A DNA stretch of 7,889 nt. It comes from Lichenicola sp964249735. Lineage in GTDB: Bacteria; Pseudomonadota; Alphaproteobacteria; Acetobacterales; Acetobacteraceae. The notes beneath the pieces are model-generated. The model had not been told where the DNA came from, made no database searches, and saw only the letters and a program-made list of their open reading frames with translations. The stretch is taken from the NCBI GenBank assembly GCA_964249735.1, contig CAXUDP010000138.1, positions 1-7,889 on the forward strand, in the 5' to 3' direction. The first letter of the stretch is position 1. Each line of letters begins with the position of its first letter. Position numbers and translations under genes: made by a program. Shown one piece after another: positions 1-5,798 of this stretch.

Positions 1-72
1 TCCAATCCCGTGAAACACCCTAAACTCGGTGTCCACGAAACCGGCAGCAGCTCAGGCTTTGCATCTCAACCA

Positions 73-489
73 TCATGCGGCGTACTGCGATGGCAGCGAC
101 TTGCGCACTCGATAGAACTCGAGGTTCGGCAAGGTCGGATAGTTGGTCATCTGCTTGGTCAGGGACTGGTCGTCGTGCAGCTGGAGCAGATGAACGCTGA
201 TGGACTGGCGTCGGCCGTCGCGAAGCGATCGGACGACGGCGGTGTCGGAGCGGCCGCTGATCGTGACGCTCTCCCAGAGCCCGGTGTCGCGGTTGCGACG
301 GCCGGCGCCGACGGTCCCGTTGAGGAAGCCCTCTACGATCCAAGGGTTGCGGCACACGGCCTGGCCGCCGTGGCGGTTGTCAAAGAAGCCGCGGTCTTGC
401 AGGTAGTAGATCGAGCCGGTGGCGATCACGCCGACGCCCAGCGGGTTGGCGCCGCCACGGCGGCGCTGCCCGCGATACTGCCGGATCAC
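73..489 (-). CDS. Hypothetical protein, 138 aa, translationally coupled
   Basis: I do not recognise this protein and assign no function. It starts at a GTG (487-489) that overlaps the TGA of the upstream 104-aa gene as GTGA, so the two are very likely translationally coupled and made together. The product is basic at its N-terminus (RQYRGQRRRGG). A Gly/aromatic-rich middle follows (GSIYYLQDRGFFDNRHGGQ, then CRNPWIVEGFLNGTVGAGRRNRDTGLW), then a segment rich in Arg and Ser and a tail ending RKSLPSQYAA. There is no signal peptide or membrane segment. It is the last gene in view of the minus-strand string led by ssb, which suggests a plasmid- or island-borne accessory role in DNA metabolism. The reading frame is supported by the 4-bp overlap and by protein-like composition; opposing frames over the same DNA are Arg/Ala-rich shadows. 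Confidence 0.68.
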   Translation of the reverse strand: MIRQYRGQRRRGGANPLGVGVIATGSIYYLQDRGFFDNRHGGQAVCRNPWIVEGFLNGTVGAGRRNRDTGLWESVTISGRSDTAVVRSLRDGRRQSISVHLLQLHDDQSLTKQMTNYPTLPNLEFYRVRKSLPSQYAA

Positions 490-800
490 GCGGGCTCCCG
501 GTCGCGCAGGAGGAGGCAGTCATCCTGGCCGAGCCCGCCATTGCGGCTCGCGTCGTCGAAGCCGCGCGGCTTGCGGTCACCCTTGCGCACGGACAGGCTG
601 ACGTAGAACGAGGTGTCCGGGTGCTCGGCCTTGATCCGGGCGGCGAAGGTCGCGACCGCCTCGCGTGCATCGGCCACAGTGCCGATGATCTTGCTGTCTC
701 GCCCGAACTGGCGGCCGAGGATCTCGAGCACCTTGCTGGTGTAGCCGTAGGTCTTCTCGAGGTGACCGGGGATCGCGGTCATGTTCAGAACGGCGGGCAT
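486..800 (-). CDS. Hypothetical protein, 104 aa, downstream of ssb
   Basis: This is an unrecognised small protein. I chose the ATG at 798-800 because an AGGAG lies 8 nt upstream in the minus strand (near 809-813) and because longer versions of the frame run back through ssb in another frame. The product (MPAVLNMTAIPGHLEKTYGY...) is probably mixed alpha/beta. A helix at about residues 42-60 (VADAREAVATFAARIKAEH) is followed by a strand (TSFYVSLSVRKGDRKPRGFDD), and the end is charged (GQDDCLLLRDREPA). It has no signal or membrane segment. It lies 85 bp downstream of ssb, with a strong hairpin in the gap, and its TGA overlaps the GTG of the next gene (GTGA). The position suggests co-transcription with ssb and a role tied to plasmid DNA handling; this is inference from context only. 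Confidence 0.75.
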   Translation of the reverse strand: MPAVLNMTAIPGHLEKTYGYTSKVLEILGRQFGRDSKIIGTVADAREAVATFAARIKAEHPDTSFYVSLSVRKGDRKPRGFDDASRNGGLGQDDCLLLRDREPA

Positions 801-820
801 CGTGTTGGCTCCTGTAAATG

Positions 821-853
821 ACGAACGCCGCGCGGAAGCCGCGCGGCGTTCGT
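821..853 (-). terminator. Perfect 15-bp stem hairpin between ssb and the 104-aa gene
   Basis: The arms 821-835 and 839-853 are perfect reverse complements (ACGAACGCCGCGCGG and its complement) around a 3-nt AAG loop. The hairpin starts 32 nt after the ssb stop codon and ends 20 nt before the next start codon, just upstream of that gene's ribosome binding site. There is no U-run after the stem in the direction of transcription, so it is not a classical intrinsic terminator. It could be a partial terminator/attenuator, an RNA-processing site, or a 3' stabiliser of ssb mRNA that sets different levels for ssb and the downstream genes. Confidence 0.6.
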
Positions 854-885
854 GGGACCGAAGGAAGGTGTCTGAAACCCAAGGG

Positions 886-1314
886 CTAGAACGGCACCTC
901 GTCATCGAAGTCACCGCCCGAGTTGTCGGCCTGGCCGCCGTTACCATTCCGGTTCTGGCCGCCGTTGCCGTCGAGCATGAGGAGCTTGCCGTTGTACGGC
1001 TGCAGGACGATCTCGGTGGTGTACTTGTCCTGGCCGGACTGATCGGTCCACTTCCGCGTCTGCAGCGCACCCTCGAGGTAGACCTTGCTACCCTTCTTCA
1101 GGTACTGCTCGACCACGCCTGAGAGACCGTCACCGAAGATCACGATGCGATGCCACTCGGTGCGCTCCTTGCGCTCGCCGCTGGCGCGGTCCTTCCAGGT
1201 CTCGCTCGTGGCGAGGGTGAAGCTGGCGATCTTGTCGCCGGTCTGGGTGCTGCGGATCTCCGGGTCCTTGCCGAGGTTGCCGATCAGCGTGACCTTGTTG
1301 AGGCTTCCAGCCAT
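886..1314 (-). CDS. ssb: Single-stranded DNA-binding protein
   Basis: SSB binds single-stranded DNA as a tetramer during replication, recombination and repair, and recruits partners through its C-terminal tip. The 142-aa product opens with SLNKVTLIGNLGKDPEIR and contains the OB-fold signature ATSETWKDRASGERKERTEW (residues 35-54) and the TRKWTDQSGQDKYTTE segment (87-101). The aromatic residues known to stack on DNA in E. coli SSB are present (W40, W54, F60, W89 here). A short Gly/Asn/Gln linker (about 116-134) leads to the acidic tip DDEVPF, the interaction motif. The protein is shorter than typical chromosomal SSBs (about 170-180 aa) because of this short linker, which suits a plasmid or phage copy. 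The ATG at 1312-1314 matches the family start; the upstream RBS is weak (GAGA-type). Neighbours are a PP-loop ATPase upstream and two small unknown genes downstream. Confidence 0.97.
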   Translation of the reverse strand: MAGSLNKVTLIGNLGKDPEIRSTQTGDKIASFTLATSETWKDRASGERKERTEWHRIVIFGDGLSGVVEQYLKKGSKVYLEGALQTRKWTDQSGQDKYTTEIVLQPYNGKLLMLDGNGGQNRNGNGGQADNSGGDFDDEVPF

Positions 1315-1590
1315 GATCTCATTCTCTCATCTCACCCAGAGGAGGCTTCGGGCCGATGCCGTCAGCGTCCTCTCGTGTGCGGCCGAGAGGAACCGGCGGG
1401 CTGAGCGGGACCACGGCGTGCGCAGCACGGGACCGGAGCCACGCGCAGCGCAGCGAGCATGGCGAGGACCCACCCGTTGTCGCGATCAGCGCGGCGGTTC
1501 AGGACGCATCAGAACACGAGAGGGCGCGACGGCATCGGCGTGGAGGACACTCTCCATTCCCCCTTTTCCATCTTCCATCTCCCGCTTTCG
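1315..1590. other. 276-bp spacer upstream of ssb
   Basis: No convincing gene is visible between the stop of the PP-loop ATPase gene and the start of ssb. It is long enough to hold an ssb promoter, though I cannot point to clear -35/-10 boxes. It contains a small perfect inverted repeat, CCTCTCG (1369-1375) and CGAGAGG (1384-1390) with an 8-nt loop, 55-76 bp upstream of the ssb start. At 1545-1590 the minus strand is purine-rich (AGATGGAAGATGGAAAAGGGG and nearby). The inverted repeat could be an operator, but the match is short. Confidence 0.4.
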
Positions 1591-2682
1591 TCACCCATCC
1601 GTTCGATCAGCTCTGTCCATCGTCTCCGAGGTGAACCAGGCCCCGTTGATCCAGGCGTGCAGCGGCCCCGCACCGGCCACCTGCAGCGCGTCACGAAACA
1701 TCGGCAGGTAGACGATCTCGTCCTCGCAAGATCGCACGGCATAGCGGGCGCCTTCCGGGGGCGGCCCGGTCAGATCGGGATCGAGGCAGGGCTGCAGGCG
1801 GGTGGAGACGACGTCCGCCGGTGCCGGAACGGCACCCGGGAGCCGCCCGGCGGCGTAGGCGAGCCAGGAGCCAGGGCGTGCGGCGGTACTCCGCCGCCAG
1901 AGCCCGTCGAAGCGGCGCAGGGTCGGCAGCGCGGCCGCTTCGACGGCCAGCGCGGCGCAGAGGCCGGCCGGCTCGTGCTCTGCCATCGCGTCCACCTCGC
2001 AAGGGCGCGTGCTGGGACAGCACACGCAGGCCGATTTGGGCGGGACCGGCGGCACGCCGTGGCGGGCCGCCACGGCGCACAGGTCGGCGTCGCCTGCGAT
2101 CTCCGCCTCGCATCGGGCTCGGTCCCAGCCCCACTCGCGCAGCGGGTAGATGAACCGTTCCAGGTCGGTATCGGCACCCTCGCCGCCGCGGCGCATGTCC
2201 TTCGGGCCGGCGTCGTAGCCGATCGCGTGATCCAGGCGCTGACCGCGTGACCACGCGGCCAGCGCCGGCGACCAGGTGCGCAGGAAGGCGTTCTGCGGCC
2301 CGACCTTCCACTTCTGGCTGCACGCCTTCGAGCCGTAGGCCAGGCTCGGCAGCACGCCCTTGATGAGGCAGTCCTCGACCAGGGTGGTGTAGCGGCCGTG
2401 CCGCGGCCGGTACCGCACCACGGTGAGCGGCGGGAAGCCCACGGCGACGAGCCAGTCCTCGATCGCCGCTCGGTAGCGGTAGGTCCCCCGGTGTTCGGAG
2501 CCGGTGTCGGCGAACAGGATCAGGTCCGGCCGGAGGCCGAGGCGGCGCCAGCCGACGAGGACCGCGGTGCTGTCCACCCCCATGCCGTACGAGAGGACGA
2601 GCGGCGCCCGTGCGCGCTCGTCGACCACCGCGAACAGCGGCAGAGGGCTCGCGCTCGGCGCGTGCGCGAAGGTCCCGGTCAC
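1591..2682 (-). CDS. PAPS-reductase-like PP-loop ATPase (adenine nucleotide alpha hydrolase superfamily)
   Basis: Members of this family adenylate a substrate or reduce adenylylsulfate. Phage- and plasmid-borne versions are usually annotated 'phosphoadenosine phosphosulfate reductase family' without proven substrate. The 363-aa product has a PP-loop, SYGMGVDSTA (residues 31-40), then ILFADTGSEH (55-64), matching the family's FADTGxE strand. Further family landmarks follow: GSKACSQKWK (117-126, Cys121), GYDAGPKDMRR (155-165), YPLREWGWDRARCE (179-192) and KSACVCCPS (216-224, Cys219/221/222). The clustered cysteines could bind zinc or an Fe-S cluster. I chose the GTG at 2680-2682 because it overlaps the TGA of the upstream remnant as GTGA; the longer in-frame version starting at 2928 is low-complexity Arg/Ala/Pro shadow. 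The shared mobile-element context with ssb and the resemblance to DndC-type enzymes make DNA or nucleotide modification possible, but assimilatory sulfate reduction is unlikely because no cys gene is in view. Confidence 0.85.
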   Translation of the reverse strand: MTGTFAHAPSASPLPLFAVVDERARAPLVLSYGMGVDSTAVLVGWRRLGLRPDLILFADTGSEHRGTYRYRAAIEDWLVAVGFPPLTVVRYRPRHGRYTTLVEDCLIKGVLPSLAYGSKACSQKWKVGPQNAFLRTWSPALAAWSRGQRLDHAIGYDAGPKDMRRGGEGADTDLERFIYPLREWGWDRARCEAEIAGDADLCAVAARHGVPPVPPKSACVCCPSTRPCEVDAMAEHEPAGLCAALAVEAAALPTLRRFDGLWRRSTAARPGSWLAYAAGRLPGAVPAPADVVSTRLQPCLDPDLTGPPPEGARYAVRSCEDEIVYLPMFRDALQVAGAGPLHAWINGAWFTSETMDRADRTDG

Positions 2683-2885
2683 GACAGGGACCGGTGCCGC
2701 TCGCGCAGCTTGTCGGGGTCCGCGCCGGGCACGTCCCAGCCGAACATGCAGCCGGTCAGCATGGCGTCGGCCTGCAACGCCGTCGGGACCTCGCCCAGGA
2801 CGCTGTTGAGCTGCCCTGGCGTCAGGTCGGTCTCGACCGGGTGGTAGCTGTAGCGGCGCGCAAAGATGAACGCCTCGACGCACAA
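2679..2885 (-). pseudogene. 3' remnant of an unknown gene upstream of the PP-loop ATPase
   Basis: The last ~66 residues of a protein can be read here. It includes FIFARRYSYHPVETDLTPGQ and TALQADAMLTGCMFGWDVPG and ends KLRERHRSLS. The composition is protein-like, unlike the Arg/Pro/Ala shadow frames around it, and the stop (TGA, 2679-2681) overlaps the GTG of the PP-loop gene by 4 bp, the signature of a true operon partner. Upstream of about 2885 the protein-like character ends. The frame stays open only as antisense of the LysR gene, so the original 5' part appears to have been deleted or replaced. The alternative is a small intact protein of 68 aa starting at a TTG (2883-2885), but no Shine-Dalgarno is visible there. 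I do not recognise the family. Confidence 0.6.
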
Positions 2886-2900
2886 TGATGCGCTGTTTCC

Positions 2901-2952
2901 GACGCACGCTCGCTGAGACTGGACGCACATTCGGTGAGACGGACGCGAGATC
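2901..2952. repeat. Degenerate ~20-bp tandem direct repeats at a gene-truncation point
   Basis: Two units are clear: GACGCACGCTCGCTGAGACT (2901-2920) and GACGCACATTCGGTGAGACG (2922-2941). They are identical at 16 of 20 positions. A partial third unit begins GACGCGAGATC (2942-2952). The spacing is 21 then 20 bp. They lie 16 bp beyond the point where the upstream gene of the PP-loop operon is cut off. Multiple spaced ~20-bp repeats are typical of the ends of IS21-family elements, where the transposase binds several sites, so this may be a leftover IS end. No IS21 istA/istB gene is in view, so this is inference. Confidence 0.45.
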
Positions 2953-3073
2953 AAGTCACAGCGAAATCTGCTCGCAGGAACATCTGATCCGGTGGCAACC
3001 CGAAACAGACTCCCGCTATCCTGGCGGTGACGATCGAGCTTTTCGAGAAGGACGGTGTTCCAGGAAGAGCCGA
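2953..3073. other. Short scar-like spacer between repeats and LysR gene
   Basis: This stretch has no complete gene. On the plus strand a short readable segment at about 3020-3082 gives ILAVTIELFEKDGVPGRADQ, which looks mildly protein-like but has no start, no RBS and no continuation. It may be a fragment of a gene broken during rearrangement, or chance. Confidence 0.25.
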
Positions 3074-3970
3074 TCAGGCTAATCGCGCCCGTAGTTCCTG
3101 TAGCAGCCAGCTTCCTGCTCGTCCGAGAGCACGGTCCCGCATGTGCGCGGCGTAGATCGTCAGCGGTCCGGTCGCGCGGGCTGGATCGCTCTCGATCGCC
3201 AAGGCGATCAAGCGGCCATCTGCTAGATGTGATGTGACGAGATGCTCGGGCATGCGGCACCAGCCCAGCCCCGCCAGCAGGAAGTCCAGTCGCCGTGCAA
3301 GGTCGACAAACCGCCAGGACCTCGTGCCGATGATGCCGTAGCTCGGGCCATCGGGTGCGGCCGGGTCGGAAAGGACGAGCTGGACATGCTCCTCCAGGTC
3401 GGCGGGCGTCACCGGCCGGTCCAGGCCGGCGAGTGGGTGATCTGGCGAGACCACGGGTACGAGGTCGATCCCGAGCATCGGCAGCGCCGCCACGTCGTCG
3501 GGAACGCTCGGCAACAGGATGCAGAGCGCAAGCGCCGCCTCTCCACGCCGCAGCCGCCGCTCGGCCCCGCCCAGCCCCTCGGTCGAGAAGCTGACCGGCA
3601 GGAACGGGAACTGTCCGCGCAGCGCATGCAGGCTGTCGATGAAGGCGGCGGTCGGTACCAATGGATCGATCGCGACGGCGAGCTCGGGCTCGATCCCCTC
3701 GCGGGCGCCGGCCGCCACGGCCTCGAACCGAGCGGCGGTCGCGAGCACGGCGCGCGCCTGCGCCACCAGCACCCGCCCCACGTCGGTCAGGACCGGGCGG
3801 AAGCCCGATCGATCGAACAGCGTCACGCCCTGGGTGTTCTCGAGCGTCGCGACCGTCTGGCTGATGGCTGATTGAGCACGTCCGAGCCTGCGCCCCGTCG
3901 CGGAGAAGCTGCCCGTTTCGGCGATCGTCGCCAGGACGCGGAGCTGGTCGAGCGTGAGGCTGCCGATCAT
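3074..3970 (-). CDS. LysR-family transcriptional regulator
   Basis: This encodes a 298-aa LysR-type regulator, a normal length for the family. The N-terminal winged helix-turn-helix covers about residues 3-60: SLTLDQLRVLATIAETGSFS, GRAQSAISQTVATLE and the wing VTLFDRSGFRPVLTDVGRVL. A periplasmic-binding-protein-like effector domain fills residues ~85-298, including SFSTEGLGGAERRLRRGEAA and DLVPVVSPDHPLAGL. I chose the ATG at 3968-3970, which has AGGA six bases upstream; a TTG directly before it (3971-3973) is also in frame but spaced too close. It is transcribed away from the dioxygenase and azoreductase genes, and the gap carries a LysR box, so it very likely regulates them and itself. The inducer is probably an aromatic or quinone compound, inferred only from the neighbours. 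Confidence 0.95.
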   Translation of the reverse strand: MIGSLTLDQLRVLATIAETGSFSATGRRLGRAQSAISQTVATLENTQGVTLFDRSGFRPVLTDVGRVLVAQARAVLATAARFEAVAAGAREGIEPELAVAIDPLVPTAAFIDSLHALRGQFPFLPVSFSTEGLGGAERRLRRGEAALALCILLPSVPDDVAALPMLGIDLVPVVSPDHPLAGLDRPVTPADLEEHVQLVLSDPAAPDGPSYGIIGTRSWRFVDLARRLDFLLAGLGWCRMPEHLVTSHLADGRLIALAIESDPARATGPLTIYAAHMRDRALGRAGSWLLQELRARLA

Positions 3971-3998
3971 CAATCATCCTGGCTGATAGGGATCATCA
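3965..3998. promoter_or_regulatory. Putative LysR operator region (ATC-N9-GAT plus flanking repeats)
   Basis: The site ATC-N9-GAT at 3973-3987 contains the T-N11-A core (T3974, A3986) expected of LysR-type recognition sites. It overlaps a second palindrome, TGAT-N4-ATCA (3984-3995). The whole is flanked by two copies of GATCATCA at 3965-3972 and 3991-3998, 26 bp apart. It sits at the 5' end of the LysR gene and 39 bp before the dioxygenase start, the usual place for a regulator that represses itself and activates the divergent operon. No clear -35/-10 boxes could be assigned. Confidence 0.6.
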
Positions 3999-4036
3999 CA
4001 TCTTCATCGCTCCTGCGGGACCGGTCCAGCTGGCAT

Positions 4037-4837
4037 ATGCCGGTGATGCAACCGACCTTCTTCATCAACCACGGCGGCGGACCCTGCTTCTTTCTGGAGC
4101 CGGGGCCGATGCGCGACACCTGGCACGAGCTGGAAACCTATCTGCGCCGGTTCATGGCGACGCTGCCGGAGCGGCCGCGTGCCATCCTCGCCATCTCCGG
4201 ACACTGGGAAGCGGATGTGCCGACCGTCAACGCCGGCGCACACCCGCCGCTGCTGTTCGACTACGGCGGGTTCCCGGCGCACACCTACCGCCTGACTTGG
4301 CCCGCGCCGGGTGCGCCGGAACTGGCGGCGCGCGTGCGCGCCCTCCTGGCTAGTGCCGGCATCGCCAACGGCGCGGAGCCCGCGCGGGGCTGGGACCACG
4401 GCATCTTCGTGCCGCTCAAGGTGATGGTGCCCGACGCCGACATCCCGCTGGCGCAGCTCTCGATGCAGCACGGCCTGGATCCGGCCACTCACCTCGCGAT
4501 CGGGCGGGCGCTGAAGCCGCTGCGCGACGAGGGCGTGCTGATCCTCGGCAGCGGCCAGACCTACCACAACATGCGCGGCTTCTTCGCCGGTGAGGTGGTG
4601 GACGAGAAGGCGGAAGCCTTCGACGCCTGGCTGCGCGCCGCCATGATCGACGGCGTGACGCGCGATGCGGCGTTGATCGGCTGGGAGGGCGCGCCCCATG
4701 CCCGCGCCGCGCAGCCCCACGAGGACCACCTGCTGCCGCTGATGGTCGCGGCCGGCGCGGCGTCGGGCGAGCAGGGCATCGTCCACTTCCACGGCCACGC
4801 GCTCGGCAAGCCGATCTCCGGCTTCCGCTTCGGCTGA
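4037..4837 (+). CDS. Class III extradiol ring-cleavage dioxygenase (LigB/DODA-like)
   Basis: The 266-aa product belongs to the DODA/YgiD-type branch of class III extradiol dioxygenases, which cleave catechol-type rings next to a hydroxyl using a non-heme metal. Family features in order are NHGGGP with His12, ISGHWE with His56, the YGGFP segment (76-80), GWDHG with His121, LGSGQTYHNMRG with His177, and QPHEDHLLPL with His228/231. His12, His56 and a C-terminal His are the likely metal ligands, and His177 a likely catalytic residue; this assignment is from family knowledge. Length is normal and the protein is cytosolic, with no signal peptide. The ATG at 4037 was chosen; ATG 4046 (MQPTFF) is an equally possible start, as neither has a strong Shine-Dalgarno. 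Longer in-frame forms would overlap the LysR gene. It is followed 23 bp later by the azoreductase gene, so they form an operon. The true substrate is unknown. Confidence 0.92.
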   Translation: MPVMQPTFFINHGGGPCFFLEPGPMRDTWHELETYLRRFMATLPERPRAILAISGHWEADVPTVNAGAHPPLLFDYGGFPAHTYRLTWPAPGAPELAARVRALLASAGIANGAEPARGWDHGIFVPLKVMVPDADIPLAQLSMQHGLDPATHLAIGRALKPLRDEGVLILGSGQTYHNMRGFFAGEVVDEKAEAFDAWLRAAMIDGVTRDAALIGWEGAPHARAAQPHEDHLLPLMVAAGAASGEQGIVHFHGHALGKPISGFRFG

Positions 4838-4860
4838 CCCATTCCCAAAGAGGAACACCC

Positions 4861-5475
4861 ATGACCAGACTTCTCGTCGTCGAGACCAGCCCGCGCGGCG
4901 ACTACTCGATCTCCCGCAACATGACGCGGCGCTTCGTGGCCGACTGGCAGGCTGCACACGTGGGCGGCGAGGTGGTCCACCGCGACCTGATGGAAACCGA
5001 CCTCAAGTTCATCGGTGCACCGTGGCTGCAGGCCTATTTCACACCGCCCGAGCAGCATTCGCCCGAGATGAAGGCCGAGCTGCGCCTGTCGGACGAGCTC
5101 GTCGGCGAACTACTCGCCTGCGACCACTTCGTGATCGCGACGCCGGTCTACAACTACAACGTGCCGGCCGCGCTCAAGGCCTGGATCGACAGCATCGTGC
5201 GCAAGGGGCTGACGCTCGGCCTCGACGGCAAGGGCCTCGTCACCGGCAAGAAGGCGACGGTGCTGATGGCGAGCGGCGGCGTCTACACCGAAGGCTCGCC
5301 GATCCGTGACCGCGACCTCGCCACCCAGTATCTCCGCTTGGTCCTCGGCGTGATCGGCATTACCGACGTAACCGTCGTGGCTGGCGGCAACGCGAAGTCG
5401 GTCGACATGCGCGAAACGACGATGGAGCGGTTCATCGCCACGCTCCATCCCGCAATCGAGGCCGCAGCCGCCTGA
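4861..5475 (+). CDS. azoR: FMN-dependent NADH azoreductase / quinone reductase
   Basis: This 204-aa flavodoxin-fold enzyme reduces quinones, and azo bonds, by two-electron transfer from NAD(P)H through FMN. The N-terminal phosphate-binding loop TSPRGDYSISR (residues 9-19) and the flavin motif ATPVYNYNVPAALKAWIDSI (93-112) are those of the AzoR family. MASGGVYTEGS (136-146) corresponds to the third FMN-contacting loop. Length matches the family (about 200 aa). The start ATG at 4861 follows AGAGGA by a proper distance (AAAGAGGAACACCC). It lies 23 bp after the dioxygenase gene and is probably co-transcribed under the divergent LysR regulator. In this setting it may protect against, or recycle, quinones derived from catechol-type substrates; this role is inferred. 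The gene symbol reflects family membership, not proven orthology. Confidence 0.93.
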   Translation: MTRLLVVETSPRGDYSISRNMTRRFVADWQAAHVGGEVVHRDLMETDLKFIGAPWLQAYFTPPEQHSPEMKAELRLSDELVGELLACDHFVIATPVYNYNVPAALKAWIDSIVRKGLTLGLDGKGLVTGKKATVLMASGGVYTEGSPIRDRDLATQYLRLVLGVIGITDVTVVAGGNAKSVDMRETTMERFIATLHPAIEAAAA

Positions 5476-5798
5476 GCGCGCCGATAGGCTGCGTGTCCGC
5501 ATGCGGCCCATTGCCTGAACCCGGACTGCCGGCCTTTACCGCAGAGGAACGTGGAGCGGGAAAGCGGTGCCCGCGCGAGGCATGGCAGCAGGAGCAGGCG
5601 CCGCTTTCCCAATGCCTGTTCCCGAACCGCTCCTCGCGGATCACCCGGCCGAGATGGAGAAACGAGAAGCGATTCAGGCGCGGGTGCGGCACCGATCCCG
5701 CGCGGGTGCCATGACTACGTTCCACCACCTGCGGTTCTAGCCTCGATGGGGTCTACCTCAACGGGGGCTGTGACTGCTTAGGTGGAAGGCTGACCCAG
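5476..5798. other. 323-bp gene-free stretch after azoR
   Basis: No convincing coding sequence is visible. It lies between the convergent ends of the azoreductase gene (plus) and the SUKH gene (minus), so both transcripts should stop here. It contains the inverted repeat listed separately at 5558-5610, a 10-bp palindrome CCGCATGCGG (5507-5516), and a minus-strand segment at about 5615-5665 that reads as protein-like (RFSFLHLGRVIREERFGNRH) but lacks a credible gene around it. It may be a fragment of a dispersed genomic repeat or a degraded gene. Confidence 0.4.
5558..5610. terminator. Inverted repeat with 14-bp stem, possible bidirectional terminator
   Basis: The arms GGGAAAGCGGTGCC (5558-5571) and GGCGCCGCTTTCCC (5597-5610) pair along 14 positions with one G-U wobble, around a 25-nt loop. 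It begins 83 bp after the azoreductase stop. No T-run follows on either side, and the loop is long for an intrinsic terminator. It may instead be the end structure of a small repeat element (REP or miniature transposon type). Confidence 0.4.

Noticed and set aside
15..32. ACACC...GGTGT hairpin near the window start as terminator of the 138-aa gene
   Set aside because: Only a 5-bp stem with an 8-nt loop and no T-run; indistinguishable from chance.
1497..1515. GTTC-N11-GAAC near ssb as a LexA/SOS site
   Set aside because: The alphaproteobacterial LexA site is a direct GTTC-N7-GTTC; spacing and orientation here do not fit.
1459..2250. Plus-strand 263-aa open frame opposite the PP-loop gene
   Set aside because: It is the antisense of a conserved family gene, has Gly/Arg-rich shadow composition and no recognisable motif.
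2683..2928. N-terminal extension of the PP-loop ATPase starting at 2928
   Set aside because: It is Arg/Pro/Ala low-complexity and overlaps the protein-like remnant frame and the repeat region; the GTG at 2682 with a GTGA overlap is far better.
2886..3977. Long minus-strand open frame continuing upstream of the remnant through the LysR gene
   Set aside because: It overlaps the convincing LysR gene in another frame and has Arg-rich shadow composition.
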